64,000 nt of DNA from contig CAWEGI010000018.1 in the NCBI GenBank assembly GCA_963808815.1, forward strand, positions 1 to 64,000, read 5' to 3'. A program made the position numbers and the translations under genes. Positions 8,767-17,319 of the stretch are shown here, piece by piece; the first letter of the stretch is position 1, and each line of letters begins with the position of its first letter. The notes under the pieces were generated by a model, which saw only the letters and a program-made list of their open reading frames with translations, ran no database searches and was not told the origin of the DNA. The DNA is from DATBLE01 sp963808815. Its GTDB lineage: Bacteria; Actinomycetota; Thermoleophilia; Gaiellales; Gaiellaceae.

Positions 8767-10458
8767 TCACGGCAGGTCGTACGACGACGTGACGCCGGCC
8801 ACGCCGGCGCCGGTCTCAGCCCGGATCTGAGTGATCGAAAGCACGGCGAGCTCGGGTGGGGGCCGCCGGATGAAGCCGTCGAGGAGGAGCATGTCTTCGG
8901 CCTGTCCGCTGGTCAGGGGCCTGCGTTGTGACGGGGTGATGCGCGCGATCGCGAGACCCGCGTTGATCTCCAGTCGGGCGCCCGGCCCCGGCGGGAGGGG
9001 GCGGATGGCGCGTATCGCGCCGCCGTGGACGAAGAATGCTTTCCGCCAGCCGGGAGTGAGGTGGGGTGCGATCAGGCAGGTGTCGAGGGTGCGCAGTCGT
9101 TCGAGCCGGCGGAGCCGCTCGAGGAGGTTCTCGAGCGCATCGATGCGGTCGCGGAGCCGGGCCGCTTCTTCGTAGCGGAGGCTTTCGGCCAGGTCGGTGA
9201 GGCGTTGCCGCAGGCGGGGCAGCGGCCCGCCGGCGAGCAGCTGGTCGAGCTCTTCCGGTGTGGCGCTGGCGAGCGCGCGGGCGGCGAGCGCGGCCTGTCG
9301 GCGGCTGCCGATCGGGCCGAGCTCGGTCGCGGTCGTGGTGACGACGAACTCGTCGCCTCGGCGTCTCAGGTAGAGCCCGTGGTCGGGTCGCCGGCTGCGC
9401 GAGTTCGCAGGTGGCTGCAACTCCCGGATCAGCCGGAGCTCCTCCAGCGCGGCTTCGAGCTCGGAGCCGAGGACCTGCCACTCGATCCGCTCGAGGGCGA
9501 GCAGCGCCGCCTCCACAGAGGGGCGCTGGCGGTCGCTCTGGAAGTAGGAGCGCAGACGGGCGCGCAGGTCTCGGGCACGGCCGACGTAGAGCACGTGCTC
9601 GTTCCGATCGCGGAACAGGTACACCCCGGGCCGCGTCGGCGCGCCGCGTATGAGGGCCCGTTTGCCGTGCACTCGCCGTGCGCGGGGGGCAGCGAGCGTG
9701 CGCAGTTCGGAAAGGCGGCGGGCACCGAGCTCCTGGGCGAGCCCGATCAGGCGGACGAGCACCTGGGCGGTGGCCTCCGCGTCGGGCAGCGCCCGATGAC
9801 ATGGAGTCGTTGCCACGCCGAAGAAGTGGGCGAGTGAAGCGAGGCTGACCCCGCGCAGGCGCCCCTCGAGCAGGCGGCGGGCGAGCGCCGCCGTACACAG
9901 CGGGTGCTCCGCCAGCCTGCGGCTCTCGCGCCGGCGCAGTTGCCGCTCGAGGAAGCGCTGGTCGAAGCGAGCGTTGTGCGCGACCAGAGGCGCCTCACCG
10001 GCGAAAGCGAGAAACCTCCCGACCACGGCTCCGACATGAGGGGCACGGCGCAGCTCCAACTCCCGCAGACCGGTCAGGCGGGCAACAGGCTCGGGCAGCG
10101 AAACACCGGGATCGACCAGGGACTGGAAGCAGTCGACGAGCTCCAGCGCCTGGACCCTGACCGCACCGACCTCGCAGATCCGGCTCGTCTGCGCGGAGAG
10201 CCCGGTCGTCTCCAGGTCGAAGACCACGAACTCGGCCTCCTCGAGCAAGGGATCCGGGGCGCCGGCAAGCGAGACCGTGTGCCCCGCGCAGACGATCCGG
10301 CTGTCGCCGGCACACACCTCGACCAGCAGCGAGGACGAGAGCCCTGCCGGAATCGAGCCGCTCGCAAACACGAGCCGAGCCGCCTCCACCACCGAGAGCG
10401 AGCCCCGCTCCTCCAGCGACTCCACCAGCCGATCGAGAGCGTCGAGCGCGAGCTGCAC
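8767..10458 (-). CDS. DEDDh exonuclease / UvrC-like GIY-YIG nuclease fusion
   Basis: A repair nuclease of about 563 residues. The first half is a DnaQ-type 3'-5' exonuclease with FDLETTGLS (ExoI), HNARFDQRFL (ExoII) and the HxAxxD signature CHRALPDAEAT (ExoIII), i.e. the DEDDh class. It is followed by a GIY-YIG domain (GVYLFRDRN...YVGRARDLRARL) and a UVR-like helix (SLRYEEAARLRDRIDALE), as in the N-terminal half of UvrC. The same architecture is known in actinobacteria (mycobacterial Rv2191 type). ATG 10497 would put the SOS box inside the coding region, so GTG 10458 is preferred, leaving the box in a divergent promoter shared with dinB. Role: SOS-linked DNA repair (inference). Confidence 0.85.
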   Translation of the reverse strand: MQLALDALDRLVESLEERGSLSVVEAARLVFASGSIPAGLSSSLLVEVCAGDSRIVCAGHTVSLAGAPDPLLEEAEFVVFDLETTGLSAQTSRICEVGAVRVQALELVDCFQSLVDPGVSLPEPVARLTGLRELELRRAPHVGAVVGRFLAFAGEAPLVAHNARFDQRFLERQLRRRESRRLAEHPLCTAALARRLLEGRLRGVSLASLAHFFGVATTPCHRALPDAEATAQVLVRLIGLAQELGARRLSELRTLAAPRARRVHGKRALIRGAPTRPGVYLFRDRNEHVLYVGRARDLRARLRSYFQSDRQRPSVEAALLALERIEWQVLGSELEAALEELRLIRELQPPANSRSRRPDHGLYLRRRGDEFVVTTTATELGPIGSRRQAALAARALASATPEELDQLLAGGPLPRLRQRLTDLAESLRYEEAARLRDRIDALENLLERLRRLERLRTLDTCLIAPHLTPGWRKAFFVHGGAIRAIRPLPPGPGARLEINAGLAIARITPSQRRPLTSGQAEDMLLLDGFIRRPPPELAVLSITQIRAETGAGVAGVTSSYDLP

Positions 10459-10471
10459 CGACAGATCAAAG

Positions 10472-10485
10472 CGAACATACGTTCG
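10472..10485. promoter_or_regulatory. LexA-type SOS box
   Basis: The palindrome CGAACATACGTTCG matches the Gram-positive/actinobacterial SOS consensus CGAAC-N4-GTTCG exactly. It sits 19 bp before the dinB start at 10504 and just before GTG 10458 of the opposite nuclease gene, so one LexA site can repress both. Confidence 0.85.
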
Positions 10486-10503
10486 ATATGCAAGCATTCG
10501 GCC

Positions 10504-11694
10504 GTGTCGGCAGAGGCGACGATCCTGCACGCCGATGCAGACGCGTTCTTCGCATCCGTCGAGCAGCGCGACGATCCCGACTTACGCGGACGGCCGGTGA
10601 TCGTCGGAGGCGGTGTCGTGCTCGCCGCCAGCTACGAGGCGAAGTCGTACGGCATCCAGACCGCGATGGGTGGAGCGCAGGCTCGCCGGCTCTGCCCGCA
10701 GGCGATCGTCGTCCCACCCCGGATGGCCGCCTACGCGGAGGCGAGCCGTGCCCTCTACGCCCTCTTCGAGGACTCGACTCCGTCCGTCGAGGGGCTCTCG
10801 ATCGACGAGGCCTTCCTCGAAGTCCGCGGGATGCAGCGGATCGCCGGCACACCCTGGGAGATCGCCGTCCGCCTCCGCCGCGCCGCCCGTGAGCGCCTCG
10901 GGCTCCCGCTCACCGTCGGAATCGCCCGCACGAAACACCTCGCCAAGATCGCCAGCGCAGCCGCCAAACCCGACGGGCTCCTCCTCGTCCCCCCCGAGGG
11001 CGAGCTCGCCTTTCTGCACCCGCTTCCGATCGAGCGGATCTGGGGGGTCGGCCCGGCGACCGCTGCCCGGCTTCGCCGCAACCGCATCGCCACCATCGGC
11101 GAGCTTGCCCGCGTGCCCGAGCCAGATCTCGCGGCAATGCTGGGCACCGCTTCGGCACGGCACCTGCACGCCCTTGCGAACAACCACGACCCCCGCCCGG
11201 TCCGCCGGCGCCCCCGTCGGCGCTCGATCGGCTCCCAACACGCCCTCGGCCGAGCACGCAAGTCACCCACGGAGATCGAGACCGACCTCGTCGCCCTCGT
11301 CGACCGCGTCACCCGCCGACTCCGCGCGGCCAGACGCGTCGGCCGCACGATCGTCCTCCGTCTCCGCTTCGACGACTACACGCGAGCAACCCGCTCCTAC
11401 ACCCTCCCCCACCCAACCGCGCAGACCCGCCCGATCCTCACCGCCGCCCGAGCCCTGCTCGCGACCGCGCAACCACTGATCCAGCGCCGCGGCCTCACCC
11501 TGATCGGCATCACGATCGCCAACCTCGAAAACGACCTCCCCCTCCAGCTCTGTCTTCCCTTCGACTGCGACAACGGCGAGCTCCTCGACGCGGCCCTCGA
11601 CGAGATCCGCACTCGGTACGGTCCAACCGCCGTCACCCGCGGCATCCTCCTCGGGCGCAGGCCCGCCCTGGACATGCCGCTACTCCCCGACTGA
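10504..11694 (+). CDS. dinB: Y-family DNA polymerase IV
   Basis: A 396-residue translesion polymerase. It has the catalytic ILHADADAFFASVEQ motif at the N-terminus, the second carboxylate pair SIDEAFLEV near residue 100, the helix-hairpin-helix thumb (IWGVGPATAARLRRNRI) and a little-finger domain from about residue 240. Translation starts at GTG 10504, giving the usual few residues before the first Asp; the upstream open frame is an artefact of the opposite gene. The C-terminus ends in LQLCLPF, a Gln-Leu-x-Leu-Pro-Phe type beta-clamp binding motif, consistent with sliding-clamp recruitment. Regulated by the SOS box at 10472-10485. Confidence 0.93.
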   Translation: MSAEATILHADADAFFASVEQRDDPDLRGRPVIVGGGVVLAASYEAKSYGIQTAMGGAQARRLCPQAIVVPPRMAAYAEASRALYALFEDSTPSVEGLSIDEAFLEVRGMQRIAGTPWEIAVRLRRAARERLGLPLTVGIARTKHLAKIASAAAKPDGLLLVPPEGELAFLHPLPIERIWGVGPATAARLRRNRIATIGELARVPEPDLAAMLGTASARHLHALANNHDPRPVRRRPRRRSIGSQHALGRARKSPTEIETDLVALVDRVTRRLRAARRVGRTIVLRLRFDDYTRATRSYTLPHPTAQTRPILTAARALLATAQPLIQRRGLTLIGITIANLENDLPLQLCLPFDCDNGELLDAALDEIRTRYGPTAVTRGILLGRRPALDMPLLPD

Positions 11695-11711
11695 GTCGCC
11701 GAGCGGTCGCG

Positions 11712-12305
11712 TCACGCCGGGGACCGCTTCCGACGAGCCCGCTTGTTCCACCCGTGGAAGGGCGAGAGGTCGCCGGCGTCCCAGGCCTCGCGAAGCCCGG
11801 GGGTGCTCAGGTCCCAGTCCGGACGGATCTCGCTCGTCACGGCGCGCAGGTCGCGGCAAAGATCCTCGACCGACGGGCGGCCCCAGAACCAGTAGCCGTT
11901 GTAGATGCTGTGGACGACGAGCCCCGGCTTGAGCACGAGCGTGTGCGGGATCATCGGGTCGTTGTCCGGGTCGGTGTATTCCTGGATGTCGAGGTCCTTC
12001 TGGACGATCCGCTCGGGGTCGGAGAGGAAGGGCCACTGGGCGCCTACCGAACTGCGGAACTCCTGGATCGTGTGGTGGTCGTCCGTCGCGATCGTGGCGA
12101 TCTGCGTATAGGCCACGTTGATCTGCGGATAGAACGCGGCGAGCTGGAGGTGCTGCTGGTGCTCCTTGGGGCAGTAGTGGCCGCGCGCGAGCGTCAGGAT
12201 CAACGGATCGTCGCCCTGGATCTCGCTGAGCTTGCGCGGGGTGTCGGTGTGATCGGGCAGCTCGTAGTCGGGAAAGGTCTTCCCGGGAGCGATGTCAGGA
12301 CGCAA
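11712..12305 (-). CDS. AhpC/TSA-family peroxiredoxin-like protein
   Basis: A 197-residue thioredoxin-fold protein. The peroxidatic cysteine lies in LTLARGHYCPKEHQQHL, which aligns with the PxxxTxxC region of peroxiredoxins, though the preceding Thr is replaced. A second strand set (DPMIPHTLVLKPGLVVHSIY) completes the fold; no obvious resolving Cys follows, so a 1-Cys mechanism is likely. The start is TTG 12305, supported by AAGGAGG at 12312-12318. The Arg/Lys tail is short. It is the last gene of a redox operon (15228 to 11712), which suggests a role in peroxide or electrophile detoxification. Confidence 0.8.
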   Translation of the reverse strand: MRPDIAPGKTFPDYELPDHTDTPRKLSEIQGDDPLILTLARGHYCPKEHQQHLQLAAFYPQINVAYTQIATIATDDHHTIQEFRSSVGAQWPFLSDPERIVQKDLDIQEYTDPDNDPMIPHTLVLKPGLVVHSIYNGYWFWGRPSVEDLCRDLRAVTSEIRPDWDLSTPGLREAWDAGDLSPFHGWNKRARRKRSPA

Positions 12306-12317
12306 GGCCGGCCTCCT

Positions 12318-12440
12318 TCACGATGTCTTCGATGCGGCGCGAACCAGGCGGCCTCGGACGGCGCCGACGTGCCGAGGCCGGGTCACCCACATCCGCCGGA
12401 GGGCGACCGCGAAACCAAATTTCCAGATCCAGTCTCCCAT
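12318..12440 (-). CDS. possible 40-residue small protein
   Basis: A short frame from ATG 12440 fills the gap between the SDR and peroxiredoxin genes, and its stop abuts the Shine-Dalgarno of the peroxiredoxin. The peptide begins with an aromatic/hydrophobic stretch (MGDWIWKFGFAVALRRMWV) and continues basic, like a small membrane-associated protein. The ribosome binding site is weak (GAGGGCAGG). It may only be a translational linker. Confidence 0.3.
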   Translation of the reverse strand: MGDWIWKFGFAVALRRMWVTRPRHVGAVRGRLVRAASKTS

Positions 12441-12449
12441 CGCCTGCCC

Positions 12450-13205
12450 TCAGCCGAGGAGCTGCTGGCCACCGTCGATGTCGAACGTCGCGCCGGTCAG
12501 CGCCGTGTTCGTCATCACGTGAACGGCCAGGGCGGCGATGTCTTCGGGCCCGACCACACGCCCGATCGGCAGCGTTCTCCGGAGCTCGTCGCGGCGCTCG
12601 TCGAGCTTGTCTCCGAGAAGCGACGCGGAAAGCGCAGTGTCGACGAAGCCGGCCGCGATCAGATTCACTCGGACCGGCGCCAGCTCGAGCGCAAGGTTCT
12701 TGACCAGCGCCGGCAGCCCCGCGGTGAGCGTCGAGATGATCGAGCCGGCAGCCGGACGCCGACCGCCCGTGCCGCCGATGAACAGCAGTGTCCCACCGGG
12801 CCGAACCCGGCCGGCGGCGTGACGGGCGACCTGGAGCTGCAGCCAGAGGTGCCCCTCGACGTCGCGGCGCGCCTTGTCGAAGTCCATCTCCGCGAGCGGT
12901 GCGTAGTACGGCCCGCTGCCTGAGACCATGACGTGGTCGACCGGGCCCGGCAGCTGCTGGAAGAACCGCTCGAGGAGAGGGAAGTCGGTGGCGTCGAACG
13001 CCACCGTGCTCAGCGCGCCGAGTTCGCTGCCGACCTGGTGCAGGCGGTCGGGATTGCGGGCGGTGAGGACGATGTCGGCGCCCTCGGCTCGCGCCCGTCG
13101 CGCGGTCTCGAGCCCGATGCCCGCGCTCCCGCCGATCACGACGACGGTCTGGCCGAGCAGCTCCTGCCGGCCCTGGGTCTCGGAGACGGTAGTCGTCGTG
13201 CTCAT
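12450..13205 (-). CDS. short-chain dehydrogenase/reductase (SDR)
   Basis: A 251-residue Rossmann-fold oxidoreductase with the nucleotide motif GGSAGIGLETARRARAEG near residue 25. The catalytic region is atypical: the position of the usual Ser/Tyr-x3-Lys is poorly conserved (around TLLFIGGTGGRRPAAGS), so it may be a divergent or non-classical SDR. Its ATG overlaps the stop of the upstream FAD oxidoreductase by 4 nt (ATGA), implying translational coupling. The C-terminus (GATFDIDGGQQLLG) is typical of SDRs. Substrate unknown; context points to redox or aldehyde metabolism. Confidence 0.85.
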   Translation of the reverse strand: MSTTTTVSETQGRQELLGQTVVVIGGSAGIGLETARRARAEGADIVLTARNPDRLHQVGSELGALSTVAFDATDFPLLERFFQQLPGPVDHVMVSGSGPYYAPLAEMDFDKARRDVEGHLWLQLQVARHAAGRVRPGGTLLFIGGTGGRRPAAGSIISTLTAGLPALVKNLALELAPVRVNLIAAGFVDTALSASLLGDKLDERRDELRRTLPIGRVVGPEDIAALAVHVMTNTALTGATFDIDGGQQLLG

Positions 13206-14554
13206 GCCACACCTGCGGGGCGGCGTGCGCCGGTGATCTCGGCATGGAGAACGGCGAGCGCGGCGACGTAGATCTCGGAGAAGGTCGGGAAAGGCTGGAT
13301 GGTGTCGCGCAGCACGTCGAGCGGGACCCGGGCACGAATCGCGAGCGTGGCCTGCTGCAACCACTCGCCGGCCTCCGGCCCGAGCGCGTAGGCGCCCGTG
13401 AGCCGCTGGCCGTCGCCGAGCAGGGTCATGAACCCGTTGCTCTCGGCGTATGCCCGCGTGTAGGTGGCGGTCTTCGGCACCTCCGCCAGCGGGACGGTCG
13501 CGCTGAACCGTGCCTCGGCCGCGCCGACCGACGCCGCCTGCGGGTCGGTGAAGACGACGCGCGGCACCGCTTCGTAGTTGGCCTCGCGGGGCTTGCCGAG
13601 GATGTTCGCCGCGACGACCTCGCCCTGGTACTTGCCGACGTGGGTCAATTGCCAGATGCCGTTGACGTCGCCGATCGCCCACAGGCGCTCTCCCGCGCTC
13701 AGACGGGAATCGACCGGGATCCCGTGGCCGTCGGCCGCGACGCCGACCGTCTCCAGGCCGAGATCGTCGACGCGGGGGCGCCGGCCGGTGGCGACCAGCA
13801 GGCGGTCGCCCCGCAGCTCTCCACCGTCGTCGAGTTCGAGGACGTAGTCCTCGCCCTCGAGCCGCGCGGCGGTCGCGTGCACTCCGAGGGAGAGCTCGAC
13901 TCCGTCGGCGCGAAGAACCTCTCCCAGCGCCTCGCCCAGCGGGGCCGGCTCGCGCGGCAACACGTGCTCGCCTCCCTCGACAAGCGCCACCTGGCCGCCG
14001 AAGCGGCGAACGGCCTGCGCCATCTCGACGCCGACGGGACCGCCGCCGAGGATGAGCAGCCGGCGCGGCACCGCCTTCATCCCGGTCACCTCGCGGTTTG
14101 TCCAGATGCCCTCCAGTTCGCGCAAACCCGGGACGGGCGGCACGATCGGGTCGGCGCCCGCGGCCAGGACGACGTGCTCGGCCGTGTGCCGAACGCCGTC
14201 GACCTCGACGACGCCGACACCGGCAAGCCGCCCGCGCCCGCGTAGCAGGTCGATGCCGTGATCGGCAAGCCAGCGCTCCTGACCGGCGTCGGAGTAGTTC
14301 GAGACCATGAAGTCGCGCCACGCGAGCGCGGCCTCGACGTCGATCTCCGCAGTTCCGGCCGCGTCGTTCGCGGCCCGGACCGCCTCGCCCGGACGCAGCA
14401 GCGTCTTCGACGGGATGCACGCCCAGTACGAGCACTCGCCCCCGACGAGCTCACGCTCGACGAGCGCGACACGCAGGCCGCCTTCGGCGAGCGCGCCGAC
14501 ACAGTGCTCGCCGGGTGAGCCGCCACCGATGACGATCACGTCGTAGTCGCTCAC
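13202..14554 (-). CDS. FAD-dependent pyridine nucleotide-disulfide oxidoreductase
   Basis: A 450-residue flavoprotein of the dihydrolipoamide dehydrogenase/mercuric reductase family. It has the FAD motif VIVIGGGSPGEHCVGAL at the N-terminus, an NAD(P) motif LLILGGGPVGVEMAQ near residue 170, the second FAD motif RLWAIGDVNG near 290 and the dimerisation domain. The redox pair is in GGECSYWACIPSKTLLR, the CxxxxC variant typical of this subgroup. No lipoamide-complex genes are adjacent, so it is unlikely to be a true E3. GTG 14554 overlaps the VOC stop by 4 nt and its own stop overlaps the SDR start. Confidence 0.9.
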   Translation of the reverse strand: MSDYDVIVIGGGSPGEHCVGALAEGGLRVALVERELVGGECSYWACIPSKTLLRPGEAVRAANDAAGTAEIDVEAALAWRDFMVSNYSDAGQERWLADHGIDLLRGRGRLAGVGVVEVDGVRHTAEHVVLAAGADPIVPPVPGLRELEGIWTNREVTGMKAVPRRLLILGGGPVGVEMAQAVRRFGGQVALVEGGEHVLPREPAPLGEALGEVLRADGVELSLGVHATAARLEGEDYVLELDDGGELRGDRLLVATGRRPRVDDLGLETVGVAADGHGIPVDSRLSAGERLWAIGDVNGIWQLTHVGKYQGEVVAANILGKPREANYEAVPRVVFTDPQAASVGAAEARFSATVPLAEVPKTATYTRAYAESNGFMTLLGDGQRLTGAYALGPEAGEWLQQATLAIRARVPLDVLRDTIQPFPTFSEIYVAALAVLHAEITGARRPAGVA

Positions 14555-15228
14555 GTGGGCAACTCAGTGCCGGCCTGCTCGGCCACCATGTAGGCGGCGT
14601 ACCAGTCGGGCCAGTTCTCGTCGCGCTGCCCGGTGCGCTTCTCGTGCTCGCCGTGGGCGGCCTCCGCACGCCGAAGCGCAGTCGCAAGGTCTGCCGTCGA
14701 TGCAAATGCCGTCTCGGCGGTGTCGATCCGGCCGGGCAGCCGCTCGGTGATCTCCTGCAGCAGCCAGCCGTTCCCGTCCGGGTCGCTGAATGTGGCGAAG
14801 GTGCGGTAGCTGGGGTTGTCCGGGGCAGGCCCGCTGACGCGACCGGCCGCAGCGTCGGACCGGAACTGAGCACCCGGCGTCCCGGGGTGGAACGCCTCGC
14901 TGACCTCGGCACCGCGGGCGACGAGGTCGTCGCGCGCAGCCTCGATGTCCGAGACGATCAGGTAGAGGCCCTGCGCCGAGCCGGGCACGGCCGACGTGAT
15001 GTTCGTGCCGAACTGGATGGAGCTCCCCGAGCCGGGCGGCGTGAACTGGACGACCCGGAAACCGTTGTCGAACGGGAAGTCGGCGTCGAGCCTCCAGCCG
15101 AGGTTCCCGTAGAACTCCTTCGACCTGTCGACGTCGGCCACCGGGATGACGACGACCTCGAGCTTGAGGTCGACTGCTCCCCTGCCCTCGACCTCAACCG
15201 GTCGGCTGCTTGCCTGGGCGCTGCTCAT
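14551..15228 (-). CDS. VOC-family (glyoxalase/dioxygenase-like) protein
   Basis: A 225-residue protein with a vicinal-oxygen-chelate fold: paired beta-alpha-beta-beta-beta modules seen in VVVIPVADVDRSKEFYGNLGW and LYLIVSDIEAARDDLVARGAEV, closing with FATFSDPDGNGWLLQE. A C-terminal helical extension of about 70 residues (EKRTGQRDENWPDWYAAYM) is extra to the core. ATG 15228 follows a GGGGAGG site. First gene of the redox operon. The metal-binding residues are not certain, so the activity (glyoxalase, fosfomycin-type thiol transfer or binding only) is open. Confidence 0.85.
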   Translation of the reverse strand: MSSAQASSRPVEVEGRGAVDLKLEVVVIPVADVDRSKEFYGNLGWRLDADFPFDNGFRVVQFTPPGSGSSIQFGTNITSAVPGSAQGLYLIVSDIEAARDDLVARGAEVSEAFHPGTPGAQFRSDAAAGRVSGPAPDNPSYRTFATFSDPDGNGWLLQEITERLPGRIDTAETAFASTADLATALRRAEAAHGEHEKRTGQRDENWPDWYAAYMVAEQAGTELPT

Positions 15229-15370
15229 GTCGACCTCCCCTGGTCGTCGTTCGTCGGACTGAGACCGAATGAGACGATGGCCGCCGCGAGCGACGTCCAC
15301 GACTCGTTCGGCAACTGTCGGGACCATAAGGGCAAGGGGACGCGCACGGGAGTCGCCCTTTCGTCCGAGC

Positions 15371-15769
15371 TCAGCCGCGCATGTTCACCGGCCAGACGTT
15401 CACGGGCTCGATCGTGACCTCGACCCGCGACTCGCCGGGACGGTCGATCGTCCGCAGGTCGGTGCCGCCGTACTTGGCTCCGACCTTGTCCGCGAAGACG
15501 TAGTCGTCGTCGGGCTCGATCCTTGCCCGTCCTCGGACCTCGAGATAGCGGTACGGGTTGGCGAGATCCAGGATGAAGAGGCTGCATTCGGGGCGCGCCT
15601 GCATGTTCATCGTCTTCAGCCGGGCAGTGTTGAGCGAGACCTTCACCTCGCCCTCGTCGAACAGGAACCAAACTTCGCTCAGCTGTGGGAAGCCGCGCGG
15701 GTCGATCGTTCCGAGCGTGGCGACCTCGGCGTCGAGCAGGTCGCGGTGGGAGTCGGGGAAGTCGGTCAT
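15371..15769 (-). CDS. PPOX-class (pyridoxamine 5'-phosphate oxidase fold) protein
   Basis: A 132-residue split-barrel protein like the F420- or FMN-dependent PPOX-class enzymes of actinobacteria. It begins with the typical helix and strand (ATLGTIDPRGFPQLSEVWFLFD), then KVSLNTARLKTMNMQARPECSLF, and ends YRYLEVRGRARIEPDDD with a C-terminal strand. Cofactor (F420 or FMN) cannot be told. ATG 15769 is about 30 bp from the divergent gene at 15800, so they share a promoter region. Confidence 0.85.
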   Translation of the reverse strand: MTDFPDSHRDLLDAEVATLGTIDPRGFPQLSEVWFLFDEGEVKVSLNTARLKTMNMQARPECSLFILDLANPYRYLEVRGRARIEPDDDYVFADKVGAKYGGTDLRTIDRPGESRVEVTIEPVNVWPVNMRG

Positions 15770-15799
15770 CGGCGCATTCTGCACGGTAGTGTCGAGCGG

Positions 15800-16405
15800 A
15801 TGCCGCTGCGGAATCGAGTCACGCCGCTCGGCGATCTGGTCGCAGATCCTGCCCGCGGACTCGTCTACGGCAACCGCGGCTGTCTCCACGACGATCGCGG
15901 CGAGATCCGGCGCCGCTTTGCCACCCGCCGTTGGATCGCGTGTCGGCTCGAGTTCAAAGGCTGGCACCGCAAGGCGCTGATGCAGCCCGGGAAGTTCACC
16001 GAGCTCTTCTTCCTGGACGAGGCGACAGCCTTCGCAGCCGGCCATCGGCCCTGTGCGCTCTGCCGACGCGAGGATTACAACCGGTTCCTGGAGCTCACCG
16101 GCGCCTGCGGCGCGGACGAGATCGACGAGCGCCTGCACGAAGAACGGCTGGACGGCAACGGGCGACGCCTCGACCGCGGGCCGGTGGAGGCGCTTCCCGA
16201 CGGCGCATTCGTCCTCCGCCGGGGAGAGCCCTGGCTGGTGCTGGGCAACGACCTGTTGCGCTGGACGCCGGCGGGCTATACCGACCGTGTCGTCGCGAAG
16301 GGCCAGGTCGAGACGATCACACCGCGCACGCTGATCGAGGTGTTGCGGACGGCCTGGGAGCCCGCAGTGCCGCTGTTACACCCTTCCGCGACTCGCGGCC
16401 GCTGA
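15800..16405 (+). CDS. conserved protein with CxxC motif, unknown function
   Basis: A 201-residue soluble protein with a CALCRRED motif (two Cys) near the centre, preceded by a hydrophobic pair of strands (FTELFFLDEATAFAAGHRP) and followed by an acidic/basic helix region. The N-terminus includes a barrel-like segment (RGLVYGNRGCLHDD). The pattern is that of a conserved actinobacterial hypothetical family; I do not recognise a function. Codon use fits the neighbours. It is divergent from the PPOX gene. Confidence 0.75.
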   Translation: MPLRNRVTPLGDLVADPARGLVYGNRGCLHDDRGEIRRRFATRRWIACRLEFKGWHRKALMQPGKFTELFFLDEATAFAAGHRPCALCRREDYNRFLELTGACGADEIDERLHEERLDGNGRRLDRGPVEALPDGAFVLRRGEPWLVLGNDLLRWTPAGYTDRVVAKGQVETITPRTLIEVLRTAWEPAVPLLHPSATRGR

Positions 16406-16473
16406 TCACCCGCTGCTAAGCCCCCGAACGCGGTACCCCTAAAGGGTTAGCCCACCCGGCCGATGAAAGAGGC

Positions 16474-17319
16474 ATGCGAGCCCGGATCGCCTGCATCGCC
16501 GCGGTCGCACTGGCCCTCGGCGCTCCCTCGACTGCCGGCGCCGCACCGGGCGGCGACCCGGACGTCGCGGCGCTCCAGGTCGGGCTGACCGCGCGCGATC
16601 TGTACGACGGCGACATCGACGGCTACGCCGGCCCGCAGACGCTGTCCGCCCTGAATCGCCTGGCGGGGGCGACGACGGCGCTGTCTCCGGCGACCCGGGC
16701 GGCGCTGGGCAGGTTCGGCGCGCATCCGCTGGGCAGTCGGCCGCTGCTCGCCGGCACCTCGGGTTGGGACGTCGCGGCGCTCCAGTTTCTGCTCGCGTGG
16801 CACGGTTTCCCCTCTGGCACGTTCGACGGCGCCTTCGGCGCGCGCACCAGGGCTGCGCTGCTCGCGTTCCAGCGCTGGGCCGGGATCGACCCGATCGCGG
16901 TGGCGGGCCCGCAGACGCTGGCCGCCCTCCGACAGCCCCCGCCGACCTCTCCGGTGCGGATCTTCGCTCCCATCGGCACCGAGCCGACGGACGGCTTCGG
17001 TCCGCGCGGGACACGCTTCCACACGGGCATCGACTATCCCGCGCCGACCGGGACGCCCGTCGTTGCCGCCCGCGACGGCGTCGTTGCCGCCGTGGGTGCC
17101 CTGGCGGGGTACGGGAACGTCGTCGAGCTCGCGCACGAGCAGGGAGTGACGACTCTGTACGCACATCTGTCCCGGACTCTCGTCGAGCCCGGTCAGCGGG
17201 TCGCCCGCGGTACCGTGGTCGGCCTCGTCGGCCAGACGGGCGACGCGACCGGGCCGCACCTGCACTTCGAGCTGCAGGTGCGTGGCGCGGCGATCGACCC
17301 AGCCGGCGCGCTGGACTGA
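16474..17319 (+). CDS. secreted M23 (LytM-type) peptidase with peptidoglycan-binding repeats
   Basis: A 281-residue exported cell-wall hydrolase. Signal peptide about residues 1-23 (MRARIACIAAVALALG...AGAAP), two PG_binding_1-like repeats (DVAALQVGLTARDLYDGDID... and DVAALQFLLAWHGFPSGTFD...), then a C-terminal M23 domain with the zinc ligands in FHTGIDY and HLHFELQ. It would cut peptide cross-links in peptidoglycan. ATG 16474 follows GAAAGAGG. A short inverted repeat (ACCCC-TAAA-GGGGT-like) at about 16434-16448 lies in the leader and may be regulatory. Monocistronic. Confidence 0.92.
   Translation: MRARIACIAAVALALGAPSTAGAAPGGDPDVAALQVGLTARDLYDGDIDGYAGPQTLSALNRLAGATTALSPATRAALGRFGAHPLGSRPLLAGTSGWDVAALQFLLAWHGFPSGTFDGAFGARTRAALLAFQRWAGIDPIAVAGPQTLAALRQPPPTSPVRIFAPIGTEPTDGFGPRGTRFHTGIDYPAPTGTPVVAARDGVVAAVGALAGYGNVVELAHEQGVTTLYAHLSRTLVEPGQRVARGTVVGLVGQTGDATGPHLHFELQVRGAAIDPAGALD

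Noticed and set aside
9904..10503. N-terminal 200-residue extension of the dinB frame
   Set aside because: It is the antisense of the UvrC-like nuclease gene; homology to DinB begins only at GTG 10504.
12295..13335. 346-residue frame antiparallel in frame to the SDR
   Set aside because: Arg/Pro/Ala-rich translation typical of shadow frames in high-GC DNA; the SDR frame carries the motifs.
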